Source: Prescottella sp. R16 (GTDB taxonomy: Bacteria; Actinomycetota; Actinomycetes; Mycobacteriales; Mycobacteriaceae). Taken from it: DNA of 64,000 bases. The translations under genes and the position numbers were made by a program. The DNA lies in NCBI RefSeq assembly GCF_030656875.1, contig NZ_CP130943.1:2976001-3040000 (forward strand), read 5' to 3'. Shown here in pieces: positions 11,511 to 18,830 of the stretch (its first letter is position 1; each line of letters opens with the position of its first letter). A model generated the notes under the pieces. It saw only the letters and a program-made list of their open reading frames with translations. It was not told where the DNA came from and ran no database searches.

Positions 11511-12407
11511 ATGTACCTTCCGTGCATGTACGAGAGCGATGCGCTGTTCGGGGCGCTTCTCGATTCCGCGAAGCGCCTGTCCTTCGATGCGCGCAACCCC
11601 CTGATCCCGCAGGCCGAACCCGGCGACGAGTATCGGCACGGCATGTCCCCCGAGTGGTCTCCCCTGTACGGCACCCCGTTGTGGGAGAGCATGTCCGACG
11701 CCGATCGGGTGCGGCTGACCCGCGCCGAGGTGGCGAACGTGCTCGGTGTGGGGATCTGGCTGGAGGTGGGCCTGCAGGTTGCGGTGCTGCGGTCGATCCA
11801 TCCGGCGGATCCGGCGCGGCCGGACGTGAAGTTCCTGTTCAACGAGTGCGCCGACGAGAACATGCATTCGTTGATGTTCGTCGAGGCGATCGAGGCGATC
11901 GGGGCGCAGTTCCCGCGGCGGGACCGTGCGCTCGATCTCTTCGGCTGGCTGTTCCGTCATTTCTTCTCCGGCGAGGCCGCGTACGGGATCATCCTGGCCG
12001 GCGAGGAGATCTTCGACGTCATGCAGCGGGACTGGTCGAACGACGTGGACGTCGCCGCGCCCGTCCGCCGGGCCGCATACATCCATGTGGTCGAGGAGTC
12101 CCGGCACATGGCGTTCGCGCGCCGCAAGATCCGGGATCGGCTACGTGGCCTGTCCCGGGTGCGGCGCGGTGCGAGCACTCTGCTCATCGCGCTGGGGATG
12201 CACGTGATCGCGAAGAGTCTCATCAACCGGAGGACGTACGAGAGTCTCGGTCTCGACTGGAACGTGGTGAAGGCGAACATCGACGGCAACGAGCACCATC
12301 GGATGATGTTCCGGAAGTCCGCAGCACCGTTCGTCGAGTTCCTGAGCCGGGAGGGCCTGCTCACGCCCGCGGCCCGCTGGGTCTACCGGAAGTCCAATCT
12401 TCTCTGA
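11511..12407 (+). CDS. AurF-like non-heme diiron oxygenase
   Basis: 298 residues from ATG 11511; an equally plausible in-frame ATG lies 15 nt later, and neither has a Shine-Dalgarno sequence. The protein resembles the p-aminobenzoate N-oxygenase (AurF) superfamily. It is all-helical, with candidate carboxylate/histidine ligands in ECADENMHSLMF near residue 115, AGEEIFD near 165 and VVEESRHMAFAR near 192. The AurF family uses O2 at a diiron centre to oxidise arylamines or C-H bonds. The next gene starts 9 nt downstream and encodes a ferredoxin-linked reductase, the obvious electron donor. The substrate is unknown. The pair is inserted between the aglA-like and Rv2474c-like genes. Confidence 0.8.
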   Translation: MYLPCMYESDALFGALLDSAKRLSFDARNPLIPQAEPGDEYRHGMSPEWSPLYGTPLWESMSDADRVRLTRAEVANVLGVGIWLEVGLQVAVLRSIHPADPARPDVKFLFNECADENMHSLMFVEAIEAIGAQFPRRDRALDLFGWLFRHFFSGEAAYGIILAGEEIFDVMQRDWSNDVDVAAPVRRAAYIHVVEESRHMAFARRKIRDRLRGLSRVRRGASTLLIALGMHVIAKSLINRRTYESLGLDWNVVKANIDGNEHHRMMFRKSAAPFVEFLSREGLLTPAARWVYRKSNLL

Positions 12408-12416
12408 GGAGTCCCC

Positions 12417-13781
12417 GTGACCCACGTGATCCTGGGCCAGTGCTGCAAGGACGCCTCGTGCGTGCGGGTGTGCCCGCAGAACTGCATCCATCCCGCGCCG
12501 GGCGAGGACGGTTTCGCGGAGGCCGACACCCTCCACATCGATCCGAACTCATGCATCGACTGCACCGCATGTGTGGAGGCCTGTCCGGCGTCGGCGATCA
12601 AACCCGATTACGCGCTGACCGCGACGGAACTCGGCCACCTCGACCGGAACCGGGACTTTTTCGTCGGGATGCCGTCACCGCGGACCCGGCCGCGGACCGT
12701 CGTCGATCTGCCGCTGACCGCTCCGGCCGGCCGGTTGTCGGTCGCTGTCGTGGGGGCGGGTGCGGCCGCGATGTACACGGTGCGCGAGTTGCTGCGGCGG
12801 TCGTCGTCGATCCGGGTGACCGTCTACGAGCGGGACGACGCCGTCGGGGGTCTGCTGCGCCGAGGGGTGTCCCGTGACCATGTCGGGGTGCGGGACATGA
12901 TCCGGTTGTTCGACGTGCCGTTCCGGGACGACCGGGTGACGCTCGTGTCCCGGACACAGGTCGGGGTGGACGTGTCGGTCGACGAACTCCGGGCACGACA
13001 CGACGCGGTGATCCTGGCGTGCGGGGCGTCGGTGCCGCGGCGGGTCGGAGCCGTCTCCGACACCGGAATTCTTCAGGCGATCGACGTTCTGGTCGCCGAG
13101 AATGCGGGGTTGCGGCCGCCCGCACCGGCGGGGCCGTCGTGTGTGGTGATCGGTGCGGGCAATGTGGCGTTCGATGTCGTCCGCTGGATCGTGCGGACCC
13201 GGAACCGGTTCACGGGCAACGCGATCCGTGAGGTGACGGTGTTGTCCCGATCGGGTCCGGAGCGGGCCGCGGTCACGTTGTCGGCGCTGGACGAGCTGCT
13301 CGGAATCGGAGGCGTCGACGTGGTGGTCGATGCCGCGGGCGTAGTGCCGATTCCCGGTACGGAGGGGCCGTTGGTGCGTTCGTTGTCGCATCTGCCGCTC
13401 ACCGGGGTCCACGACGAACTGCGGGTCGACGGCCCGCTGCGGGTCGTGTTGTCGTTCGGGCAGGAAGTGGCCGATCTCGCGGTGTCCGGCACCGACACCG
13501 TCACGGTCACCACGTCGGCCGGGCGGGTGTTCCACACGAATTCGGTGGTGTGCGCCACCGGGTTCACGACCGAACGGATCGACGGTGTCCCGCTGGACGA
13601 TCGTGGTGCCGTCCCACACGAACGCGGCCGGGTCCTGCGCTCGGGCAGCGACGATCCGGTGGACGGGCTGTACGTGGTGGGGTGGGCGAAGCGGGGTGCG
13701 TCCGGCGGGGTGGGCGACAACCGGCTGTGCGCGACCGAAACCGTGGCACGGCTCGCCGAGGATCTACTGGCACGGGTGTGA
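12417..13781 (+). CDS. Ferredoxin/ferredoxin-NADP+ reductase fusion (FprB-like)
   Basis: 454 residues from a GTG with GAGGA upstream. Residues 1-65 are a bacterial-type ferredoxin with two cysteine clusters (CCKDASCVRVCPQNC and CIDCTACVEACP), able to hold a 7Fe or 8Fe centre. From residue 100 an adrenodoxin-reductase-like FAD/NADPH domain follows: VAVVGAGAAAMYTVREL binds FAD, VIGAGNVAFDVVRW binds NADPH, and a C-terminal GWAKRGASGGVGDN contacts FAD. This is the M. tuberculosis FprB architecture. It probably feeds NADPH electrons directly to the diiron oxygenase translated just upstream. The gene ends 3 nt before the stop of the convergent membrane-protein gene. Confidence 0.88.
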   Translation: MTHVILGQCCKDASCVRVCPQNCIHPAPGEDGFAEADTLHIDPNSCIDCTACVEACPASAIKPDYALTATELGHLDRNRDFFVGMPSPRTRPRTVVDLPLTAPAGRLSVAVVGAGAAAMYTVRELLRRSSSIRVTVYERDDAVGGLLRRGVSRDHVGVRDMIRLFDVPFRDDRVTLVSRTQVGVDVSVDELRARHDAVILACGASVPRRVGAVSDTGILQAIDVLVAENAGLRPPAPAGPSCVVIGAGNVAFDVVRWIVRTRNRFTGNAIREVTVLSRSGPERAAVTLSALDELLGIGGVDVVVDAAGVVPIPGTEGPLVRSLSHLPLTGVHDELRVDGPLRVVLSFGQEVADLAVSGTDTVTVTTSAGRVFHTNSVVCATGFTTERIDGVPLDDRGAVPHERGRVLRSGSDDPVDGLYVVGWAKRGASGGVGDNRLCATETVARLAEDLLARV

Positions 13782-13784
13782 GGG

Positions 13785-14174
13785 TCAGGTGTCCCGGCCG
13801 GGGTCTGCCGCGTCGACCAGGTCGACCGCTGCTTTGAGACCGAGGCCGGGGTGGCGTTCGCGGAGCGCCTTGATCGCCGGGATCCGGCCCGTGGTGGACG
13901 CGACAGCGTCCCGGACGTCGGCGGCCGGTATCGAGGCCGGGTCGACGGCCGGAGGCGACGACGGGGCCGGACGGCGTCGAATCACGGTGCTGCACTGCCG
14001 GATCGTCATCACCATGACGAACACCCACAGGCCGACCTTGACCCAGTTCCAGACCGAACCGTCCTCCGCAAGGTCGGTGACGAAAAGGAATCCGAATGCC
14101 AGGAACGCTGCGAGCGAGACGAACGGCGCCCATCTCTCGTAGTTCGACGCGACTCTCCGCCACCTGCTCGGCAC
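13785..14174 (-). CDS. Membrane protein with L7/L12 C-terminal-like domain
   Basis: 129 residues from GTG 14174, with GAGGAGG upstream. Two membrane helices lie at about residues 12-30 and 38-55. After a proline-rich linker the C-terminus reads IPAIKALRERHPGLGLKAAVDLVD. This closely follows the ribosomal protein L7/L12 C-terminal pattern (IK.vRe.tgLGLkeAk.lVe), which recruits translation GTPases. Several actinobacterial membrane proteins carry such a tail, and its partner is unknown. The gene is divergent from the small membrane protein at 14226. Confidence 0.7.
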   Translation of the reverse strand: MPSRWRRVASNYERWAPFVSLAAFLAFGFLFVTDLAEDGSVWNWVKVGLWVFVMVMTIRQCSTVIRRRPAPSSPPAVDPASIPAADVRDAVASTTGRIPAIKALRERHPGLGLKAAVDLVDAADPGRDT

Positions 14175-14225
14175 CGCTGCCCTCCTCGTCTTGCCGCGGC
14201 CGCCGCGACCGGGTACCAACAGCGT

Positions 14226-14585
14226 ATGTGGTTCAACCGGATTGCCGCGGTGGTGCTCGCGGCCGCGTGCGCGGTCGCGGTCGGACGGTATCTGGCCGAC
14301 GCGACCGGATGGCCCGCCGGCGGCCTCGCCCTGTGCATCGTCGCAACGGTGATTGCCCTCGTGCAGTCGCTGCGCGCCGCGCATCGGGAGCCCGCCTCGT
14401 TCGTCGCCGGGGCGTACGTGGCGTTCGGAATGATCACCGTTGTCGGCGGCGCGATCGCCGGCGACTGGACCCGCGCCTGCATCGCCCTCGTCCTCCTACC
14501 GATCATCCCGTGCTGGATCGTCGAAGATACGCGAACACGCAACTGGGTCAACAAGATCGGAGGCCACCGCCGGACAACTGCATGA
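14226..14585 (+). CDS. Small multi-pass membrane protein, unknown function
   Basis: 119 residues beginning MWFNRIAAVVLAAACAVAVG. Three or four hydrophobic segments (about 5-22, 30-48, 60-80, 84-100) are joined by short loops; the C-terminal tail is basic (RNWVNKIGGHRR). I recognise no family and no motif beyond the membrane segments. No convincing ribosome-binding site precedes the ATG. Divergent promoters shared with the L7/L12-tail protein would have to fit in 51 bp. The gene is followed closely by the LpqH-like lipoprotein gene. Confidence 0.6.
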   Translation: MWFNRIAAVVLAAACAVAVGRYLADATGWPAGGLALCIVATVIALVQSLRAAHREPASFVAGAYVAFGMITVVGGAIAGDWTRACIALVLLPIIPCWIVEDTRTRNWVNKIGGHRRTTA

Positions 14586-14638
14586 CTCGCCGGCGACCCA
14601 CCCCGCGCACTCACATCACCCGAAATAGGGTGCATTGC

Positions 14639-15223
14639 ATGTGGGGTGGAAACGATTTGTACAAAATTGCCGTGACAGGAATGCTCGTCTCGGCGGCCGT
14701 GAGCGGATGCAGCACTGCGGAACGGTCCGTCGCACCGGAGCCGGAATCATCGGTCGACTCGTCGGAGACCGGCACGTGGCTCCGCGTCGTCGGAGCCTGG
14801 CCCGAGCGCGTCACCCTCCCCACCGCCGGCACCGTCGACTGCACGCGACATTCATCCGACCACGGATACGGCTACCGCGCCTTCGATGCCCGCACCAGTG
14901 ATTTCACCGAGTACGACGCGGGCGGAGAACGACCCGGCCACGATTTCGACGTCTCCGTCTACATCCCGAACGCCGACAACGACACCGACAACACCGACGG
15001 ATCGTCGTCGTCCCACGTAATGGTCCAGTTCTCGGACCCGCAGGGGCGGTTCTTCCGGCTCACCGGTTCCGGGACCGACGACGCGACGATCACCCCGAGT
15101 CCCGACGGCACCTCGGTCTCGTTCGAGGTCACCGGCAGCGCCACCAGCATCGACGCCGATCCGCTCCTCGTCCGCGCCGCCGGCCGGATCCACTGCGATG
15201 CGGTGACCGAGCAGACTTACTGA
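14639..15223 (+). CDS. LpqH-like (19-kDa antigen family) lipoprotein
   Basis: About 194 residues. The start could be ATG 14639 or TTG 14657, the latter with GGTGGA 6 nt upstream. A signal region ends in a lipobox, LVSAAVSGC, so the cysteine would be lipidated and the protein anchored outside the membrane. An acidic Ser/Asp-rich linker follows. The mature part has two spaced cysteines (TVDCTRHS and GRIHCDAV) and the stretch SFEVTGSATSIDADPL, which resembles the ITGTATGVD-type segment of mycobacterial LpqH. Surface antigen and TLR2-ligand roles are known for that family. Homology here is judged by eye only. Confidence 0.68.
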   Translation: MWGGNDLYKIAVTGMLVSAAVSGCSTAERSVAPEPESSVDSSETGTWLRVVGAWPERVTLPTAGTVDCTRHSSDHGYGYRAFDARTSDFTEYDAGGERPGHDFDVSVYIPNADNDTDNTDGSSSSHVMVQFSDPQGRFFRLTGSGTDDATITPSPDGTSVSFEVTGSATSIDADPLLVRAAGRIHCDAVTEQTY

Positions 15224-15240
15224 CCTTCCCCTCGTCACAC

Positions 15241-15280
15241 CATTGACAAAACTCTCAATGTGTCTCACCGTTGAGTCATG
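15241..15280. promoter_or_regulatory. Promoter/operator region of the P450-TetR operon
   Basis: A TTGACA hexamer at 15243-15248 lies inside an inverted repeat, CATTGA (15241-15246) and TCAATG (15255-15260), spaced by 8 nt. A second partial repeat, TCAATG/TTGA, continues to 15273. The repeat overlaps the likely -35 element and ends 18 nt before the P450 start, so a bound repressor would block transcription. The TetR encoded in the same operon is the natural candidate. Confidence 0.5.
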
Positions 15281-16501
15281 ACCTCGATGATGTCCGACAA
15301 GGTGGCCTACGTTCCGCGTTCCGGTGCGTCGTGGCGGGATCCGTGGCCGATGTATGCGGCGCTGCGCGAACACGATCCCGTGCATCACGTGGTGCCGGAA
15401 TCTGCTCCGCAGGAGGACTTCTGGGTCCTCACCCGGCACGCCGACGTGTACGAGGCAGCCCGTGACGCGGGCACGTTCTCGTCGGCCGAGGGACTGACCA
15501 TGTCGTACGGCGAGCTCGACAAGATCGGGCTGCGCGACAATCCGCCGCTCGTGATGCTCGACCCGCCGGCACACACCCAGTTCCGGCGTCTCGTCGCCCG
15601 CGGGTTCACCCCACGACAGGTGGAGGCCGTCGAACCGGAGGTCCGCCGCTTCGTGATCGACCGCATCGAGGGGTTGCGGTCGGCCGGAGACGGCGACATC
15701 GTCACCGAACTGTTCAAACCGTTGCCGTCCATGGTCGTCGCCCACTACCTCGGGGTGCCGGCCGAGGACCGTGGGCAGTTCGACGGCTGGACCGACGCGA
15801 TCGTCGCCGCCAACGCCACCGGTGATCCACTCGAGGCACAGAACGCCGTCATCGAGCTGATGACGTACTTCGGCGGCCTCATCGAACGCCGCCGCACCGA
15901 GGGCGCGACGGGCGACGACACCATCTCGCATCTCGTCGCCGCAGGCATCGGTGCCGACGGGGACGTCTCCGGCCTTCTGTCGATCCTCGGATTTGCGTTC
16001 ACCATGGTCACCGGCGGCAACGACACCACCACCGGAATGCTCGGCGGCGCAGTGCAACTGCTGACACAGCACCGCGATCAACGGCAGATCCTGCTCGACG
16101 ATCCGACGCTGATCCCGGGCGCGGTCGAGGAGTTGCTGCGACTCACCTCGCCCGTTCAGGGCCTGGCCCGCACCACCACCCGCGACGTCGACATCGACGG
16201 CGTCACCATCCCCGCAGGCCGCAAGACCCTGCTGGTGTACGGGTCCGCGAACCGGGATCCGCTGGTGTTCGGCGACGACGCCGGAGAACTCGACGTCCTC
16301 CGCAACCCCAAGATGATCATGACGTTCAGCAGCGGCAACCATCACTGTCTCGGCGCCGCCGCCGCGCGCATGCAGGCGCGGGTCGCGCTCGAGGAACTCC
16401 TCGCCCGCTGCCCGGACTTCGACGTCGACATCGACGGCGTCGAATACGCCGCCGGAAACTATGTGCGACGCCCCACGCACGTCCCGTTCCGAACCGGATA
16501 G
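15278..16501 (+). CDS. Cytochrome P450 monooxygenase
   Basis: 407 residues. Diagnostic P450 elements are present. The I-helix oxygen-binding motif is GGNDTTTG near residue 247. The ExxR is EELLR near 289. The heme loop is FSSGNHHCLG near 350, with the axial cysteine. The substrate-side ARTTTRDVDIDGVTIPAG segment is typical of soluble class I actinobacterial P450s. It is a cytosolic enzyme needing a ferredoxin and a reductase, possibly the reductase at 4021. The closest subfamily and substrate cannot be assigned. A TetR gene follows after 2 nt, so expression is probably autoregulated. A second ATG pair lies 3 codons inside. Confidence 0.92.
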   Translation: MTSMMSDKVAYVPRSGASWRDPWPMYAALREHDPVHHVVPESAPQEDFWVLTRHADVYEAARDAGTFSSAEGLTMSYGELDKIGLRDNPPLVMLDPPAHTQFRRLVARGFTPRQVEAVEPEVRRFVIDRIEGLRSAGDGDIVTELFKPLPSMVVAHYLGVPAEDRGQFDGWTDAIVAANATGDPLEAQNAVIELMTYFGGLIERRRTEGATGDDTISHLVAAGIGADGDVSGLLSILGFAFTMVTGGNDTTTGMLGGAVQLLTQHRDQRQILLDDPTLIPGAVEELLRLTSPVQGLARTTTRDVDIDGVTIPAGRKTLLVYGSANRDPLVFGDDAGELDVLRNPKMIMTFSSGNHHCLGAAAARMQARVALEELLARCPDFDVDIDGVEYAAGNYVRRPTHVPFRTG

Positions 16502-16503
16502 CC

Positions 16504-17085
16504 ATGCCTGCCACAACATCTCACTCCTGGCTCCGCGACGAACGAACCGAGGCTGCCGCCGAGAGAATCCTCGACGCCGCCGCACGGTTGTTCGTCGACC
16601 ACGGCGTCACCGCCACCGGCATGGCCGACATCGCTTCGGCCGCAGGATGTTCCCGGGCGACGCTGTACCGCTACTTCGAGAACCGCAAAGCCCTGCATCT
16701 GGCGTTCGTGCACCGGGAGGCGCGGCGGCTCGGGGAGCGCGTCGCCCGCTCGGTCACCGCCACCGACCCCCGCGAACGGATCACCGAGGCCGTGCTCACC
16801 GCGATCCGTGAGGTCCGCGCCGACCCGACCCTGTCCGTGTGGTTCGGTCTCGGTGACGCCGCGCTCGCCTCCGAGTTGGCGAGCACGTCCGAGATGATCG
16901 AGGTGCTCGGCGCGACCTTCCTCGCCGGCCCCGGCGGGGGCGTCGACGCCGAAACCACCGGCCGCGCCCGCTGGCTCGTGCGCGGTATCGTCTCCCTGCT
17001 CACCGTGCCCGGCGTCGACGAGGACGACGAACGCGCCATGATCGAACAGTTCCTCGTCCCCGTCGTCGGCCCCGCTCGCCTGTAA
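16504..17085 (+). CDS. TetR-family regulator linked to the P450
   Basis: 193 residues. The N-terminal HTH is standard for TetR (AAERILDAAARLFVDHGVTATGMADIASAAGCSRATLYRYFENR, residues 15-58). The C-terminal ligand domain is helical, with no signature I can tie to a ligand. It starts 2 nt after the P450 stop, so it is in the same operon and probably represses it through the inverted repeat at 15241-15260. Loss of repression by the P450 substrate would be the usual logic; this is inference. Confidence 0.9.
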   Translation: MPATTSHSWLRDERTEAAAERILDAAARLFVDHGVTATGMADIASAAGCSRATLYRYFENRKALHLAFVHREARRLGERVARSVTATDPRERITEAVLTAIREVRADPTLSVWFGLGDAALASELASTSEMIEVLGATFLAGPGGGVDAETTGRARWLVRGIVSLLTVPGVDEDDERAMIEQFLVPVVGPARL

Positions 17086-17164
17086 CGGATCCCGGCACAT
17101 CCGCGGATACACCAGTACCGTGTTGATCACCGTTGCCGCGGAACCGAAACGAAGGGGAGCACCC

Positions 17165-17704
17165 ATGAGCACTCGGTCGCTACGCACAGCGAGCACAGCC
17201 GTGATCGCCGCCGCCGGAACGGCAGCCGCCGTCCTCGCCGGCAGCGGCGTCGCCCACGCCGACCCTGCACCGCCCACCTCGACGACCATGACGTGCTCGA
17301 GCCTGAACCCACTGTTCTGGGCTCCGTCGTTCACCTGGACGGTGACCGCGTCGTCGGGCGAATCGCTGCCGCCGGGCGGTGACGCCCTGCAACCGGCGGT
17401 GCTGCTCAGCGGCGGCAACGAACTCCCGGTTCCGCCCGGCGGACTGATCCCCAGCATCGGCCCCAACTGGTACGGCACCCGCGTCCTCGTCGACTGGCAC
17501 AACCGCACCACCGGCGAGTCCGGGCACAGCATCAGCGACGAGGCCGCCTGGAACCAGGCCCCCGGCATCCCCGTCAACCGCACCTGGACCGGCACCGGCA
17601 CCGTCGACGTGACCGTCACCGTGCAGACCGGTGCCGGCTGGTGGTGGTTCAACCCGCAGAACGCCGTCTGCCAGGGCACCCTGTCCGTCGTCCCCGGCCG
17701 CTGA
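17165..17704 (+). CDS. Secreted protein of unknown function, 179 aa
   Basis: Starts at ATG 17165 behind GAAGGGGAG. A Sec signal peptide (RSLRTASTAVIAAAGTAAAVLAGSGVAHA) is cut after AHA near residue 32. The mature domain has two cysteines (MTCSS and NAVCQG) that could form a disulfide, a Trp-rich C-terminal part (GAGWWWFNPQ) and beta-rich composition. I recognise no enzyme motif; similar small exported proteins are common in Nocardia and Rhodococcus. It converges on the Rv2474c-like gene, the two stops being only 3 nt apart. Confidence 0.75.
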   Translation: MSTRSLRTASTAVIAAAGTAAAVLAGSGVAHADPAPPTSTTMTCSSLNPLFWAPSFTWTVTASSGESLPPGGDALQPAVLLSGGNELPVPPGGLIPSIGPNWYGTRVLVDWHNRTTGESGHSISDEAAWNQAPGIPVNRTWTGTGTVDVTVTVQTGAGWWWFNPQNAVCQGTLSVVPGR

Positions 17705-17707
17705 CGC

Positions 17708-18361
17708 CTACGTCGTGAACAGCGGCAGCCCGCCGCCGCGGCGGGCACAGATCGAACCGTAGCGGGCGTCGAGCCGCAGCCATGTCGCTGCGGCCCGCAC
17801 CCGGACGACCTCGGTGTCGTCGGCAGTGTCCCCGGCCGGCTCGGGTACGAAACCCATTGCGGAGAGCGCGAACACGGTCCGCATCTCGACAGTCACCTCG
17901 ACCCCGCCGCCGGAGACCTCGAGCACCTTCTGACCGAGCAGCGACGTCGGCGGCCCCTGCGGACCGGCGTGCTGCTGGGCGAGATCGGCGCCGCGCCGGG
18001 CCAGCTCGAACAGCACCCGGGCGGGTACGTCGTCGACGTGGACGAACCCCGTGTCCGGGGGCAGGGCACCGCGCCACGCCGAATCCATCGCATAGCCGAC
18101 GCCGATGTCGGCGGTGCCACCGGTGAGCCCGGACAGCAGCACGTCCCCCGCGGCGGTGAGGTCCGTCGGACGGACGGAGCCGGCGGCAACGCGGGTGGCG
18201 AGGGCGTCGAACCCGGTGGGCGCCCACACCGTGACGTGCTCGTCGTCGCGTCGGCGCACCCGGATCACGGCCGCCTCGTCGAGACGCAGCGCACGCGTGA
18301 CGAACGCCGCCAGGTTGGTACGTTCGGCCGGGTCGGGGACGGTCAGAGCCCGGTCAGCCAC
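17708..18361 (-). CDS. Conserved actinobacterial protein (Rv2474c-like)
   Basis: 217 residues from a GTG that overlaps the upstream thioesterase stop (GTGGCTGA). No named domain is visible. The N-terminal third (AAFVTRALRLDEAAVIRVRRR) and the later LFELARRGADLAQQH and LGQKVLEVSGGGVEV segments suggest a mixed alpha/beta cytosolic protein. The position after the thioesterase and NAD-glutamate dehydrogenase reproduces Rv2474c-Rv2475c-Rv2476c. The overlap implies translational coupling to the thioesterase. The function is unknown. Confidence 0.78.
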   Translation of the reverse strand: MADRALTVPDPAERTNLAAFVTRALRLDEAAVIRVRRRDDEHVTVWAPTGFDALATRVAAGSVRPTDLTAAGDVLLSGLTGGTADIGVGYAMDSAWRGALPPDTGFVHVDDVPARVLFELARRGADLAQQHAGPQGPPTSLLGQKVLEVSGGGVEVTVEMRTVFALSAMGFVPEPAGDTADDTEVVRVRAAATWLRLDARYGSICARRGGGLPLFTT

Positions 18362-18830
18362 GCTTCCACAGCTCCAGGTAGCCGCGTTCGGCGTCGGTGA
18401 GACGCCGCAGCCGCTGCGTCCCGATGTCGAACGCCGCGATCTGCGTCGACGCGACGATCGACGGCGGCACCGACACCGTGGCGCCGGCGGGACGCACCTC
18501 GTACGCGATCGTGAAGTCGACGGCCCGGATCTGCTCGACCCACATCAGCACGTCCAGGGGGCTGTCCGAGTGCCGCAACTGCCCGCGGTAACGCACGTGC
18601 AGGTCGGCGATCACGGCACCCTCGCGCAGTGTGACGGTGGGAGCGTCGTCCTCGAACAGCCACGGGATCCGCGCCTCCTCGAGCAACGTCACCATCCGTG
18701 CATGGTTGACGTGCTGGAAGGCGTCCATGTCCGACCAGCGGACCACCACCGTGGTGTGGAACCCGACAGGCTCCGCCGCGGCCTGCCCACCGACCTCGAC
18801 ACCGTTGTGTACGACGTCCTGCATTGTCAC
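18354..18830 (-). CDS. Hotdog-fold acyl-CoA thioesterase (Rv2475c-like)
   Basis: 158 residues. The start is GTG 18830 because it forms a GTGA overlap with the stop of the dehydrogenase gene; ATG 18824 is an alternative. The 4-hydroxybenzoyl-CoA thioesterase-type core is visible: RWSDMDAFQHVNHARMVTLLEEAR near residue 31-54, where Asp and His-Asn are active-site positions, then DLHVRYRGQLRHSDSPLDV. It would hydrolyse acyl-CoA to free acid and CoA in the cytosol. Its fixed linkage to the giant glutamate dehydrogenase is conserved in M. tuberculosis, but the reason is not known. Confidence 0.87.
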   Translation of the reverse strand: MTMQDVVHNGVEVGGQAAAEPVGFHTTVVVRWSDMDAFQHVNHARMVTLLEEARIPWLFEDDAPTVTLREGAVIADLHVRYRGQLRHSDSPLDVLMWVEQIRAVDFTIAYEVRPAGATVSVPPSIVASTQIAAFDIGTQRLRRLTDAERGYLELWKRG

